Shown: positions 22,413 to 37,226, counted from the stretch's first letter. The stretch is DNA of 64,000 nucleotides from Pyrocephalus nanus (GCA_038380795.1 CM076265.1:620001-684000); one strand, 5' to 3'. Translations and numbers: made by a program. The notes: a model not told the origin generated them from the sequence alone.

Positions 22413-25400
22413 TGCACCGAGACATCCAAGTGTGTGTTTTCTACAATGATCTCACAGATCATTATAGATCCCCCACAGTAAATAGAGCTAAACAACAGCA
22501 AGGACTAAGAGCACATTTTTTACCACTGTGTTTAACAGTTTAGTTTGAGCCAAGCAAACATCAGAACCAGCTCACAGTCCCCTTGGGAGCCTGGTCATTT
22601 CCCAGGCAGTGATCCCAGAGACCAAAGGCTGCCACTCACATTTAGGATCTGAAGGTGCCCCTGTGCTGGACAGCCCCAAAGCCCAAGTGTTTCCAAAGCA
22701 CACCACACCCCTACATCATCCAGCCTTGTTGTTATTTCTGATGAGAGATAATTCCAGTGTTATTACCTTCAGTTATAATTACTAATGAAGACAAAAGCTG
22801 TGCATTCAGAAATCTGAAAGCCACTTCCCAGCAGCTTCATGCAAGGCCCTATTTACAAAAGGAAACTCTGGAGGGAGTATTTCATTTTTTTGCTGCTTCG
22901 CTGAACTGTAGATTAATGCTGCTCTCCAAAGCACCTTAAGCCAATAAAAAGCCTAAACATTTTGATGGCTTCTTTATTTATCTACCAATGCTAAAAAAAT
23001 GTGAACCCAAAATACAGCAGGGCAATACACACCGTTTAGGGCATCAGAAGCCAGGGGTTGTGAGCAAAAAGACATAAAGACAATCACGTGGTTTGTGTCT
23101 CCCTAAAGCCATTTGTGAGTGCAACATATTCCAGGGCAAGGGATCCATCAGAGAGCAGCAATCTGCAATTGTACAGCATATAAATAAAGAGTTAAGGAAA
23201 AAAACTTCCCAAGGTTTTGGCAAGTGGATTTCCATGCAAGCAACACCCAGAAATATCTCATTTTAGAATAAGAAAGGGAAATCACTAACGTGGGCCGGGA
23301 ATAAGACTCGAGACCAGCAGGGTTCTCGAACAGAGCTGCCAGATGAAATAAGCTGAGCTCAGATTGCTGCCTTCCCCTTGCAGATGTTATTTTTAGATTT
23401 GTTTTTCCTCTGTCTTTCACAAAATTCTCCAGGAATTTCTTATCCTGCTATATTTTACCACCAGACCATTAAGGAGAGTTTAAACCAGTCTAAATCATGG
23501 GGATGTGGTATAACCATCAAACTGCCTTTTTCTTTAAAAAAGGAAAAAACCTCTAAATGAATATTATAAAAGGCTGGAATTAACAAGAAATTCAACTCTC
23601 AGAGCTCACTTACTGTCTGAAAGGTGTTCTCTGATGAGTGCAAACTGACACAGCAGGGGAAAAAAAGCAAGAGCAGTGACAGACTCGTGCATTTTTTGGA
23701 GCCTTGTAGTTGTTAAACATCACATGAAATTAATTTATTAAATATGGATGTCTAAATTTATTTTTAACTGTCTTAAGTATTATAAACTTGATAACAAAGG
23801 GCTGAAACCTGACATGAAAGGGCTTAAATTATCACCGATGGGGACACACATTGCACAGAGATCTTCATTAAACCCACTTGTTATTATAAAATACACACAG
23901 CACTCACCCACTACAAAGGATCACGTTTTAAGGTCTTCAGCTTAATTATGGCTATGTGCAGTTTTGCTGATCCTGCAAAGTAACAAACTCTCCTGCCTAG
24001 TTTCACATTGGTAAATATGGAACACGGTGATCTCTACAGACAAAAAAAAAGATCTGTTCCATGTAAGGTCCATACACTGTATGCAGCCCTAAAAACAAGG
24101 TTACATTTTGGTAGGGAAACCACAATAAAGGACGTGGAGGGATACAGTTCTTCTTTCCCCAACCTGTGAGATTTTGGGTTTGTTCATGTGAACATGGATT
24201 GGAGTCTCACAGGATTGGAAATTGGGACTAATAACAATATTTAGGAGTTCTCTCTAAAATCCAGCTGGGACACACATCCAATACCTTGTCCCAGGCCAAC
24301 AAGGCCAGGTCTCAGAGCAAGGTTTCAGATTCAAGGGTCACTGGCTCCCAGTCACGATAAGAACAATCTATTTTTATATAAACACTCCTTTGCACAATCC
24401 CAGCCCTGCTGCCTGCAGGGAGGAGCCCTCTAGGCTGCTCTTGCCAGGAGTTCAAAACCTACCTGTGGGAATGTCTGCAGTACAGAGGTGGCATTGTTTG
24501 GGCCATTCACCAGACTGTGAGAGAAGTTTATTGTTAGAGGAACAGTCACTGCTAGAAAGAGGTACTCCATTATTAGCTCTGAAGAAAAACTATTCAGGAA
24601 AGGGATTTCTGTCTGTGTAAAACCTGCCAGGAGCTCCTAACACTGTGGCTTTACTCAGGATTATACATATCAGCTCAAGAACCAGCTCAACAAGTTATTA
24701 CATTAAAATTCTGGAGAAGATCAAGCATTGCCTTTTCTAATTCCAGCAATACTGAAACAAAAAAGCATTTCAGACTGAAGATGCGGGAGTACAAGCCCAG
24801 CACCCCATGGTTTTCACCCAGTTCTCCAGAAAAGGTCATGCAGAAGAAAATTTGAATTGCAGACCAACTCCAAAGGGCAGTGTGCAATTTGATGGGTTCA
24901 GTCTCACGCTGCACTCCTGCTTTAGAGCTGGCATTAACCAGCACTGCCTCCTGAAGAAGCAATCCCACCCTCCCTCACCCCAGACCGCTTCACTCCTGTC
25001 CCCAGAGCGCTTTAATCTCTGCATTAACACAAACAGCAAAGCACAAACATCCAGCTCAAACTCCAGCTTTTTTATGTTTTGGGGGGTTGGTTCCAGCATC
25101 CATCACGTCTCTGGATCACTATGCAAATGTTTGCAGAAGCAGCAGGAGGAAGATGGCAGAGGGCCAGAAGGGAACAGCTAGGGTTGGAAAGGGCAGAAGC
25201 ACTTTATCCGAAGGCAGGATTAATGTTTGCCAGCAAAAAGGGAATCTGAGACACCACCAACGGAGTGACAGGAAAGAAATCTGCATAAATAGGGCCATCT
25301 GACCAACCCCCATGGAAACATGTTATTAGTACCCAAATACCCAGAGATACAAAACTCATCCAGGCAAATGCAAAACCTGAAAGGAAAATATGAAAATACC

Positions 25401-27289
25401 CCCAAGAAGAAAGCCAGGACACACACAAGAAATGATAACCAGCCCACACAAAAGCCCAGGGGGGGTGAGGCACTTGGAGCTCCCCTAGTCCCACGGGACA
25501 GGGACAGCAACCCCCCTAATTCCAGTTCTATTCCCCATACAGCAGTCCTTCACTTAAATTCACTTTGGCTACACTGTCTGCTTATGTATTTTTGATCTCT
25601 CTGTTAAATAACTGAAACACCCAAATAAATATTTTAGAAGATGTGAGCTGCCATAAGTATTCATGTACCAGAATGACAAGGAAAATTCCTCCTGCACTTG
25701 TCTCTGGAGCTGTTTCTCAATCTCTTACTTCAAAACTGAAATATTGATCCAAAATCAGAATTGAAAATTAATGGTCACATCCATTTGCCCACACCCAGCT
25801 CAGAAGATTCTTCTTCCTGCCCTGTTTCAGGGCAGGTTTTAAGCACAAATGACAAATTGTTTTGCAAAGGAGTGGGACTTTACCACATTCTTCGTTTTTT
25901 AAGAAAAAGAAGGAGAAAATTGAGTGAATAAATTATTGAACCTGCCTCTTATTTCTGAGGCAGCTTGTTATCCCATTTTCATGTATGTGTGCACAACACA
26001 GGCTTGCCAAGAAGAGGTTAAGCCCCATTAACTTCTGGTATTCAGAGCCCTAAATACCAACATCATATGATCAAAGTGGGGTTTAAGCTCACACTGGAAG
26101 AATGTATTTATTTTTTAAACATATGGACTTCACCATTACCACACACAAAATCTACACACAGAGCCTATTTCTGTAAATACAGGGGGGGTCTAAAAGTTTC
26201 TTTAGTTTCCAAGTAGCTTTGGATTCTAAATTTCCCCTTTGTTTTCTGTCTCTTCTACTTAGTATTTATTTTGCTTGTAAACTATTCAGCTGGTCATGGG
26301 ATTTTCATGGAAAGGGTGAAGTTCAATCAGGCAGATGTAAAGAGACATTTTAGGGAAGAAGAAATAGAAAGAATACAGGAGACAAGCAACTTGTTGTAAT
26401 GCATGGGGAAGGCTGCATGACAGGCAGAGAAGCAGAGGCACAAACAGCTTTTGAATGTTTGAAGTTCAATGTGAAAAAGGGGAACCAGGCATAAAGATTT
26501 AGCACAGCAAAGTTAGTTAAAATGGTTAAAAATCTTTAAAAAAAACCAAAAACCCACACAACTAATTCAAATATATTAATAGAGAAAACGTAGCAAGAAT
26601 TTATAAATGTTAACCAGTGAAGTTTACAGTAAAGGCCAAATCCCAGTGGCAATATAAGTTCTTAAGTGGCTTCTTTTAAGCCCCTGCAAGGTTTCCAATG
26701 CAATTTTGCCTGAACTTTATTTAAAGGTCATTCTTCCAGACAAGGAATTACATCCAGCACCATGAGCCCCAAGGCAGGGAGCTCCCAGGCTCTGCTCGTT
26801 TCTGGAGCTGGTTTTAACATAACCTCGAGTTTTTACACTTATTAGAACTTCTGCTTTCCAACAGAAAGGGTACAAACAACAGCACTCCTAAGTCACTCTT
26901 TAAATACTGCTTGCACTGGACATCATATTTTATCTACTGAAAAATCAGAGTGCACTTTAAAGTATTAAATAAGAGATTGGATCCTACAGCAGCTGCATGC
27001 ACTAAACTGTAAAAACAACTTTCAATTTGAAAATTCCTCTGTTTGGGATGTATCAATGCAGAATTCTAAAGCACTTTAAACAGATGCTAAACAAAAAAAG
27101 CTAAAAAAGTAGCAAAATTAAATAAGGATGAAAAACAACACCACTTTTTAATGAAATGTGCCAAGTGTAATACCTCAGATACCAGAGTTCGCTTCGTTTC
27201 GAATCTGAGATGTATTTACTTGGACTCAGAAATTCAAATCAATAGTCCTTTCCAAGCAAGTGGGGTTGGAGCTGTCATAAATGTTTATG

Positions 27290-27335
27290 TTTTCCCCAGA
27301 GCAGCTGTGGATGCCCCATCCCTGGAAGTTCTATG
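27290..27335 (+). mobile_element. Short CR1 LINE fragment
   Basis: CCCCAGAGCAGCTGTGGATG followed by CCCCATCCCTGGAAGT corresponds to the conserved CR1 3' segment that reads CCCAGAGAAGCTGTGGATGC in bird copies. The flanks are not recognisable. Confidence 0.7.
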
Positions 27336-28934
27336 AGCAAAGATGCTCCAGATGCAGCTGCTACACTGACTGAAAGGAAACATTGCCCTTCACTTATACA
27401 AAACAGGAATGCTACTACGTGAGCAGCTATGATGTGTTCTTTATGGAATGTTGAAGTATTACACCACCCCAATTCATAAAAGTCACTATCTAGTTATAAA
27501 CAATGGATAAAAAGGTCATTTTGGGGTCCCCACCGAATTTCCTCACCAAACAGAAGCACGTAGGCCAAGCAATTTTATTTCTAGCCTTTCTGCTTCCAGC
27601 CTCTGCTTGCACTTCACTACATAAATATCAAAAAGATTATAGGATGCTGGGAGAGAAAGGACATACGAGAATTTTAAAAGATTTACAAAAGGGGTTTAAA
27701 AAAAAAAAAAAAAGAAATCAAAGCTTGTTAAACATATTTACCTCAGTTTCATATCCCTGGGGGACAAAGCGGTTTTGTTGCTTGCTAATTTGCATTTTAT
27801 GCTTATCAACCTTTTTCCTGTTTATCCATAAAGGAAACATTTTTCTGATAATTCAAATACAAATGGAATGAAGTGTCAACAGAGAAGCACTCTTGGTGTC
27901 TTGTTATGTAGATTAGATCAAGTCATGAGAGTGGATAAAGCAGATTCCCTCTTCTCCTTACCTACGGATTAGTATTTAGAATTTGCTACCGAGTTTAACC
28001 TGAATTTTCCTCAGATGTGATCCTGTTGGGGGCTACGTCATTTTATGTGCTGTGCCTCCAAGAACAGCCTCATGGTTTGAATTAGTTTAATCAAAGAAAT
28101 AATATGTCAGTTAAAAAAGCAAAACTTCAAATAGAGGCACCGTTTTTTTTATAAAACTACCAGTTATCCTTGAGAGCTGGTTGAAAACAAATAAATCAAT
28201 TACTCCTTCTCCTTGTGCGAGTTGAATTTTTTTCTTGTTTAGTTTCAACAAATTCATTTCCATTTCAACTTGGGGGGAAGCACCCCTTGAAATTCGTAAA
28301 GGACACCAGGCAGCCAAAATCTTCAGCAGCTTTGTTGGTGGGGTTTGGGGGCACAGAGCAAAGACTCCCCAGGTCTGCACATCTGTGCCAGTCCCTTGCC
28401 AAAGGGCCCTGCAATTGGAGATTTCCAAGCTGTCAAATCTAGAGGGCAGTTTCACTGACCAGTTTGGGTTCATCTGAATTATTAGGATGAGGTCCAGGGA
28501 TCTCAGGTCAGGAGCACTTGGACAAACACAGGTCAAGATGTCCCCATTATTTTTCACACCAGGCAACAGTGGATGAATAAATGTCTAGTTCTGTTTCAGT
28601 TTAAATTTCTGAGCAGCTGAGCAGGACTAAGTCTTGACTTCAGGACCACTAATAGAGAGGAAAGAAAGGTGGAACTACCTGGCCTTCACACACTTCATTT
28701 CTGTTCTTAATCCAGAAGGAAGAAACAAACCAATGGTGCCCCAGAAAGGGTGCACACAGTGGAGAAGAACTAGGGCAGGTGAGCAGCCCTTGGTTTAGCC
28801 AAACTCCAGTGACAGCAGAGCCGTGTCCTCACTACCCCTGAGCCCATCTGTGTGTGTCTGCAGCAAATATCCCTGCTCCCCACGACAGATGGTGTCCAGG
28901 CTTTCCTTACCCCAACTGCACAGAGCTTACCTGA

Positions 28935-28950
28935 TTTTTTTTTTTTTTTT
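28935..28950. repeat. Poly-T tract (T16)
   Basis: An uninterrupted T run, with no element recognised beside it. Confidence 0.85.
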
Positions 28951-29074
28951 CCACAGAGGAAATTTTTAAAAAAGGGAACTCTGCTGACCTCATCTGCACC
29001 TTGCCTGGTTATTTTCCAACCCAAGTACATCTTTAACTTAAACTCCAGCCTGTGTTCATGGCACAGTTAAGGAC

Positions 29075-29150
29075 ATTCTTTGTGATTTTGTAGGTGAGTG
29101 ATGAAAGGTTAAATGATCTGCCCAGGTGACCCAGGCAGCACAATGATTTT
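29075..29150 (-). mobile_element. Possible MIR-like SINE relic
   Basis: TTTTGTAGGTGAGTGATGAAAGG followed by TTAAATGATCTGCCCAGGTG and ACCCAGGCAGCA parallels the reverse-complement MIR core order (dinucleotide-rich spacer, TTAAGTAACTTGCCCAAGGT, CACACAGC). It is more diverged than the copy at 22.3 kb. Confidence 0.45.
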
Positions 29151-30725
29151 GTACAAGAACTTAATTATTTTCTTGACCTTTGAGATTTTGAATCAATTCA
29201 TTACATAGATAAGAAACTCCTTTTTACCAAATTCTAGCTAGACAAAATTTAGACAAACAAGGCAATAAAACTGATAAAAAGAGACAGCTGCCTCACTGAC
29301 TACCAATGTTTAATTACCTTCAGTATACAGCTTAAGAAATAAAAACTTTTTAGGCAAGAAGGAAAGAGAATGAGAGATGTTTATGACTACTGCACAAAAG
29401 CAGGGAAACAAAAACACAGAAAGAATGTTATTGTTTGAAAATACAGATTCGTAACAAACTCTTCAAGCTTTCACTACTTAAAAGCCATTTTAAAACATAC
29501 ATTTCAGCATCACCAGAAGTTCTGGATTTATTTATATCACATTGATTTCTTTCCAAAGTGTAGTTTCTATCTGTTTGGGTACGTCTCTGGTTCAGACACA
29601 GGTAATGCAAGCCCTCAAATGAGGCTGTTGGAGAACCAGAAATACTTTAAACAAATTTATTTCTAATTGACTAGATTTCATGTTGATTGTACCCCTGTAA
29701 GACCTGATTAAGTGAATTCATTACCATTTATAATTTTATGACAGCACACATCGGAGATTCCAGCCATGGAAATTATCCCAGTCTAATCAAGAGATGCAAA
29801 CTGAATATAAAAGTACTTTAAAAAAAAAAATCTTGATTGAATCAGGATTTAAAATATTCTAAATAGAAAAAATAGCATCACTTGAACTCCAGGCACACTA
29901 CTATCAGTTTCTGTCATGGAGAAAGTACTCAGTAAAAGTTCTCACACACTGTTCTGTAGGTAACAAGCAGCTGCTGACGCAGGATTTGACAGTCAGGCTT
30001 CAGGGAAGGCCACCCATGTGGGACCATGAAAAGCAGAGATGCTTTAAAGGGCTCCCAGTTCTCTATAAAACGGGATGATGGTGAGCCTGGAAGATGCCCC
30101 CCTCACTCTGCATTATTCTCCCCACTTTGCCTCCCAAACGCCTCTGTGTGTGCTGCTGATCAGAACAATTCCCTGGCAAAGCTCACCTCCCAACGCTGCT
30201 GTCAGAGCTGTGTATCCCTGCACCTCATCAGAGGAGAGGAACAGCGTTCAGGCAGCTCTGCTCACCCTGGGATGCAGCTGTGCAGGGAAGGAAATAATTA
30301 AGCCCATCATATGAACTAAATCCTTCAGGACATGCACATTAATGAGATTTACAAAACCCACACTCTGCTTTGCTGTTTGCAGGAACAAGGGAGGCAGGGA
30401 CAGAGAGAGAAAAGCCCTGGTTTTCAGCATTAGCATAAAACCAGAAACATATTTTTGTTCAACACAAGCATTAGAAAGAGATTTGCCATTAGGTTTTATG
30501 TCTGCCTAATGTTCTCCCACAGATTTTAGTCTGCATCACGGATGTTTGGGTTGGGTTTTTTTTACACTAGCTGCCTAACCTCAAAAGTTTTCTCCAGTCC
30601 TTAACAAATCTCCACATGGTTCTTCAGTCACACGTAGAGAGTGATTATTTCTGCATATCAGAGGTGGATTTTCTTATATGCTCCTTAAAAGGAGCTGATA
30701 TAAAAGGGAGATTGACTTCTTACAT

Positions 30726-30900
30726 GGGCAGATAGTGACAGGACAAGGAATAGTTTTAACCTAAAGGAAGAGAAGTTAAGATTAGACAGAAATTCTTTAG
30801 TCAGGGAGTGGTAAGTCCCTCCAACCTGTGCCAGGGACTTATCATTCCCTTACTAAAGAATTGCCAGGGAGTGTGGCAAAAAGTTGTGGAAAAGCTGCAG
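30726..30900 (+). mobile_element. Degraded CR1 LINE fragment carrying a 30-bp inverted duplication
   Basis: GGGCAGATAGTGACAGGACA, then AGAAGTTAAGATTAGACAGA and AATTCTTT follow the order of the avian CR1 3' region (GTGACAGGACAAG, the GGTTTAGATTGGAT-type block, AGGAAGAAATTCTTCACTG). After the hairpin, GCCAGGGAGTGTGG resembles the next conserved CR1 block. The hairpin is listed separately. Confidence 0.65.
30791..30862. repeat. 30-bp near-perfect inverted repeat with 12-base loop
   Basis: The left arm 30791-30820 begins AATTCTTTAGTCAGGGAG. The right arm 30833-30862 ends CCCTTACTAAAGAATT. The arms pair at 27 of 30 positions. Two of the three mismatches would be G-U pairs in plus-strand RNA. The loop 30821-30832 reads CCAACCTGTGCC. 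Confidence 0.95.
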
Positions 30901-33900
30901 CCTGTATCCAACCCCACAATCACATCTATATTTTAAACTTTGTTTCAGTGTTTATACCTCATCAAAGGCAGTTATGAGTAACTGCTGCTCCTTATGCTTC
31001 AGATTTAATTGAAAAGTAGTTCAGCCACACACTGATGAGGCCTTTCTGTTTCCTTCACTGAGTACATAATTTAAAAATTCATTACTTGAGATTTTTTTTC
31101 CCGTTCTAGAATTATTTTATATAATTCCTTTCACAAACCACACTTTCTCACTTCTTTATGCAATTCAAATCTGTCCATCCCTTATCAGGGAGTGACTGAT
31201 GGATTATTTTGGCCACGTCACAGACTGCAGACCAGCCTGACTCTTGAAAAGCTCCTCACCACAACTCCAAACTCACTTAAATGTTTCAGCCCACAAAAAT
31301 AATTACTCCCATCAAATCAACACTATGTCAAATACAGTACTTAAAGTCCAAATTTGCACACCCGTTTCTGTACCTTTGCCTTTTGACTGGTGTATTTATC
31401 TTTGATAGTGACCCTGACACTGAAGCAAACACTCAATTATTAAATGCCCTGATAAAACAGAAATTTTTGTTATATTGGCCTTTGAGGTACAAATATTTGA
31501 CTAATATTTTTCCCCTTTTCCCATTTTCACAGACTATACTGCTATTTCCAGATTATACTCCTTTGTGTCACTACACACTCGACAGCCATAAATTTCACAC
31601 ATTTTACATCGTTCCTCTATTTTCTCTCTGCTTGCAGTGCTCATCCAAAGGTGCTGGTACTGTTAGGACTCATTATCTAATCTTTGATCTGTGCCCACAA
31701 TGTGCACTAACACAAAACCCTGCAGCAGCCAGTGCAAGACAAGGCACTTCCAGTTCCTCTTATCACAGAGAAAATAAGTTTTTTAGTTTACAGATCACAG
31801 AGAAGCATCAAGCCTTACCAAAAGAAACCTAATTTCAAACCAGTGTCCTTTTTGTTCTAGTTTTCTGATTTCTGAGTTTAATGTTTCTCTTTATTTTGTA
31901 ATGACTGAACCGGAAGCCAAGAAAATAATGTTACTTTAAGAAATTGTTTTGAATAAATAGCTCTAAGTTGTCCCCAGAGTATTACCAAAACCTTTTAATT
32001 GTGTTCTGAAAGAACCACAGTAAAGCTAAGATAAAAAAAAAATATAATAAATATAAAGACTAGAAGCCTTTTTGAATAGAAAACAGTGAAAATGCAGCAG
32101 ATAAAGCAAAAAACAAAAGATAAGAAGGAATATGACTGTGGTGTAGCACAATGTATCTACACTGACTCACTGCTCCATCAGTTCTCACCTAATTGTACAA
32201 CAAGGTATTGCAGTACAAAAGCCCAGAAATTCTTTATCCAGCTTTAACATCAGCTGCAAATTTTCAGTGACTCCATTAGTAAATTGCCCTAAATAAATAA
32301 ATAATGAAATAAATGAAATTTTTTTAAAAAAATGAGTTTATCATGTCTAATACAAATATTAGTCTACTTGCTAGTTTAAAGCACATTCTGGAGGAGGAGG
32401 AGAGTTGTTACACGTGAGGATAAAAGTTAATAAGATGTGCCAGCCACCTTCACTCCAGGCCACAGTTAAGCTGCAAATTCCTCTGCTCTGAGATCATTCC
32501 TGTAATCCACCCAACACCACAAAGCAGGAGGAGGAACATTTTCCTTGCTGGGGATCAGGCAGGTTTTTGAGGCATTTTTGGCCCCCTCTTCATTGAAACA
32601 CCCCTTAGAATGCAGCACAGCACAGGGGGCTCCTGGGCTGAAGGGTTTTCAGGTTTGCCCACCTGACAAGAATAACTTCAACAATTTCTGTACAAAATCA
32701 GTTTGCCACACTTACCTGTCAGTACAGGGGACAGCAAGATGATCATCAGAATCTAGTTCACCCTCATCTCAGATTCCTGCAGAAATACAGAAAGATGTGA
32801 AGATTTACACGTGGAGAAAGAAATAAGGCAACCTAATGGCCACCCTATTTAAAAATCAATAAAGCAGAAATGCTCAGGGCATGAAGATTTTGATGGAAGA
32901 GGGAGAGGGATTTTATAATACTGCAGATTTCCAACATATTCATCATGCTGGAACAAAGAGCTTTGCAAGGGCAGAGCCTGATGCGACTTCACTCACTCCA
33001 GAGTGCTCCTGGCAGCATGAAGTCAGTACTAAGACAAGAATAAGCTCTTTGGGTTATTAAGGAAGACATAATTTCAGGTCAGATCTAACAGAAGGTGAAA
33101 GATGCTGCTCTGCTGTTTCCCACTGACATCTTCCTTGATTTAAGCCTTGCCAGAGCACTGAGCATCCCAGAAATGTGTGGCTGGGGAACAACCCAAATGG
33201 GAGCAGCAAGATGTTTGGGTTTTCCCCAAGCCTGGCTGAGATCCAGGGTCTGCTGCTTCCAGGCCTCCAAAGGGATTGCCCAAATTGTCAGCCATGCCAG
33301 ACCAGCTCCTGGATCACAGTCTGTACCCAAATAACTTCTATCCCTGAAGTGCATGACTTGATTCACATTTGAATGCCTTCACTGACAGGTAGAAGCTCAT
33401 GCTGAAAGAATTCCTCCCTGCTATGCATTTCCTCCTTTTACAGATATAAATGGAAGGGAAGATCCAGAGGTTTCCATTGCAACAGCAAGTTTGACAAACC
33501 TTTTTTTACTTTTTGGTGTACTCTGGTGTACAATACTCCATTAGAAATACTACTAGATCATGTTACATATGTCACTTCTAAGCACAAGAGGTCTAAACAA
33601 GCACTCTCCTTTAGACCCTTTATTTTAAATAAAGCTAGACTTTGGCATATTTTAGGAAAAATAAACATAGCTATCCAAAATGTTTGGAATAGGAAGAAAA
33701 TACTTGCAAATCTGTCTCCAGCACCTGCATAATTCTGCACAATTGTCTTACAGAAGCAACAAAACAAAACAAAACAAAAAACTACTGAAGGACATTTCCC
33801 ACACTGAACTACTGTATTTTTTACCAATGTCAGCTGCATTTGAGATTAGACCTGGTAAGTTTTGCATTTTTAGAGTGGGAGATATAAATGTGAACTCTAC

Positions 33901-34399
33901 CATCATTAAGGTTACAAGAAAGGGAGGTAAGAAAGTTCATCAGCTGTTTCTCACCAGGCAAAACCCAGAATCCAGAAAGCAGGCAGCAGATTAAAAGCAA
34001 AGCAAAATAAACCAACCTAACAGGTTTCTTAATCTTTGGGATGGGAAAAACTGCTTCCACTTCTGAACCTTCTCTTTTACAGGCACCAGCCTTCAGTTTC
34101 TAAATGGATCCAGACAGAGGAGGAATTACTTTGGACTGGATATATCATTCACAGATGAAACTTCCCAAAATTGCTCTCAAAGGCTGACACAGCAGCTCAA
34201 CATACTCCAAAACCAGGCTTTGTTGGCTTTAGGAAAGCTTTACATCTCGGTCAGTTTAGGACAGATATTGCTAAGATTTACTAAAGGTATGGCCACAGCA
34301 ACAGCTTGAACCTTAAGTAAATATTTTTGGATATTTTTTTTGTAAAAAACCAAATTTTAAAAAAGTAACATAAATGTTAAGCATTCAGCTACTAAACCT

Positions 34400-34411
34400 C
34401 CCCCCCCCCCC
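34400..34411. repeat. Poly-C tract (C12)
   Basis: Twelve consecutive C, isolated. A similar C10 run is at 16526-16535. Confidence 0.9.
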
Positions 34412-37226
34412 AATAAAAGTTACAGAGAGGAATTCATTGCAGGGAATTCTTGCATGTCACTGTGGAAGAGAGGAGAATGCCAGCAGTTTGTTCTGTGTCA
34501 AGGCCAAATTCTCCTATTTACAGAAATTACCCATTTTGCATTTTGGATGTTAACTTCTTTTTCACTGTGCTCTCCAGAGCCAATCCTAAGGATAAGAAAA
34601 TCAACTTGAAAAACCTGCTCTTTGCCAAGACCAAGGGAAATCCCTATTATTAAGAGTGTTTGTGTATTGGAAATTCGTAGAAAATAAATAATGGTGCCAA
34701 TCCTGGCTTCTTAACGAGGCTGGGTGAGGTTACACAGGGGAGAAAGGCACTGGAAGAGCGAGCAACTGTCCTCCCTTCTGGCAGACAAAAACTGAATCCG
34801 CTCCCAGATTTTGCTTTTCCAGCTCCTCAGTCTCAGGATCAGTAGAGCAGAAGCTCCTCTCTATCTCAGAGCTTCTGATGCATCCCTGAATAAATGTCTG
34901 TGTTAGGAAGTGCCTGGTTACTCACACATCCCGCTGCAACAGGTTTCCCTTCCACACGGGGCTTTGGTGAGTGGCTGGACAAGAGATCACAGCCCCACTC
35001 AGCTCAGCCCTCAGGAGACACCAAACACCACAGGCAACAAGGATTTTCCTTTTGGGGGCTCTGGTGCAGCCTCTCCTACCCCAAGTCCCCCATTTTTAAC
35101 CAAATCCCTCTGTAGGAACAGAACCCCTTCAGAGATTTCTGTCCCTGCAGAAAATTTAGTGGAAGCTGAACAGTAAATTCAAAAGCCACTGTAAAGGAGG
35201 AGGAGATGGATAAGGAGGAGAGTCACATCAGCCATTTTCTTTATCAAATTAATCTATAAAACTCCGAGCTGTAAAACTATAAACCCCCAAACTGCCAAAG
35301 TATAAAACCCAATCTGGGAGTCCAGGTGAAAGCAGAGGCAAACAGAGCAGTTGGATACTCCCACCCCACTCAGGGCTGCAGTGAGGAGATGTGAGATCCT
35401 GGCAGTGTGCACTGCAGCGATGGTAACTTGGGTCAGGGAGCAGCAGAGCTGCAGTCAGGCAGTATTTACAGTCACCCCTGTCCTCAGCTCCTCAGTCCTG
35501 CTCTCCTTCCCCCCGGTGAATTAACCCAAACCCAGCTGGTGCCACTGCTGGAGCAAAGCCCCTGCTGTGCCACTGTGCTGCAGGGGGAACATCCCCACAA
35601 GGACACAGGTCAGATCTTTTCTCCCATAGCTGGCAAGGTAAGGGATGTTCCAGTGTGTGTATGAATCTGAACAAACGGACTGAAAATGCTGAGATTTTTG
35701 CTTCCTTTTTTTTTGTGGCAACACCTTTAAGGAATTTTCTACCCAGGGATTTACCTCGTTTGTGGGTGTTCCTCTATGCCACGTGCACATCTGGAAAAGT
35801 TACTAAATAAAACCAGCAAAGCTCAAGTAAATTCTGCTACTGAGTAGACAAGTCATGCCTATCCAAACATGCGTTTATTCTGACTCACACAAACATGAGT
35901 CAACAAAAATCATGCAACTCTACTGGCAAACTCAAGTGAATAGCTCTGCATAACTTCTTAACACGGTTTCAATGCCAGAGCATTCCCAGTTTGTGTCTCT
36001 GAACTGGCTCCCAGCTGGCCAACCAGCACAGATGCCTGCCCAGCCACAGAGAAATCCCTCTCTGCACATTCACGAGGATGGCTCAAAAAATGGATATGCT
36101 GAAACATATAAAAATGGGGCATTTGGGAGAATCCAACAACAGGATTAGCATGTTTTAGTTAATACAGCTCCAAACAACAAATGTCACTAATTCAACCTTA
36201 ACTTTTCTGAACACAACACTTAATGCTACCACAGCACCCTGTTTTCTCTATTTTCATGTGCACAAAGATGTCATCAACCCTGAAGACCCTCTTATTAGCA
36301 CATATGCCTCTGAAATCAAAGGTAATTCACATGTGATGTCTACAAAACATGAATTCCAGCAGAGTTCACGTGATTACAGAATAATTTACACAACCCAGTT
36401 CATAACAAACTGCTAAAGCAGGGCAGTTATGGTGCATTAAAGTTCCAACTGCTGCTCTAACAGCACACTCACATAATTCAGTGGCAGCTGAAGGCACTTT
36501 GCACTGTGAAGCTCCAGGCAGTCCATCAGTTCAGTAACACTCAGAGACTTACAGATGTCTTTAATACCAACAGACCCCAAACACACACACTGAATTCTGC
36601 ACTTGTCCCCAGGTCAAACTGAGCTGAAATACTGAGGGAAGCGCTAGGACCAAGCACACATGGACATGATGGATTCAAATCCTGCCTGAGAGAGACATAA
36701 CAAACAAGCCTGATCTGATTCCAGACCAGCAAAGAAGAAAGCAAAGAGCTGAAAAATGAATGTAGCAAGAGAAGAGCTACCTGAGATTCTGAGAGACTCC
36801 TATCAGCTCATCCTGCCATTATATAAAGCCAGAGCAAACAAAGTCTGGCCAGGAGGTTGAAATGTGAACAGAATCGGGAAAACAGTTCAAAGAAGTGGAA
36901 AAAATAGTTATTTTATACATCAAGAGGCACCATATTTGGGCATATATTTAAAATTCAGAATAGAAAGAACTCCACGTGGACCCTTTCAGAGCTAAATATC
37001 AAATCTACAGCTGCTCAAACACTTACTGGAATGAATTCATGTATTTGTGACTCTCTCAGTTTTTTGCTATGCTCCACTACTCTCATCTTGTTTTCCTCAG
37101 CAGCCTCAACACAATCGCTTAAATGCCTGTATATTATGGGGTAGCAAAGAATGGTCTTAAAAAATGCCAGATGCTTTGTAGCTTCAGATTATTCACTGCT
37201 TATGGCAGCAAATGCATGCCAGCAGC

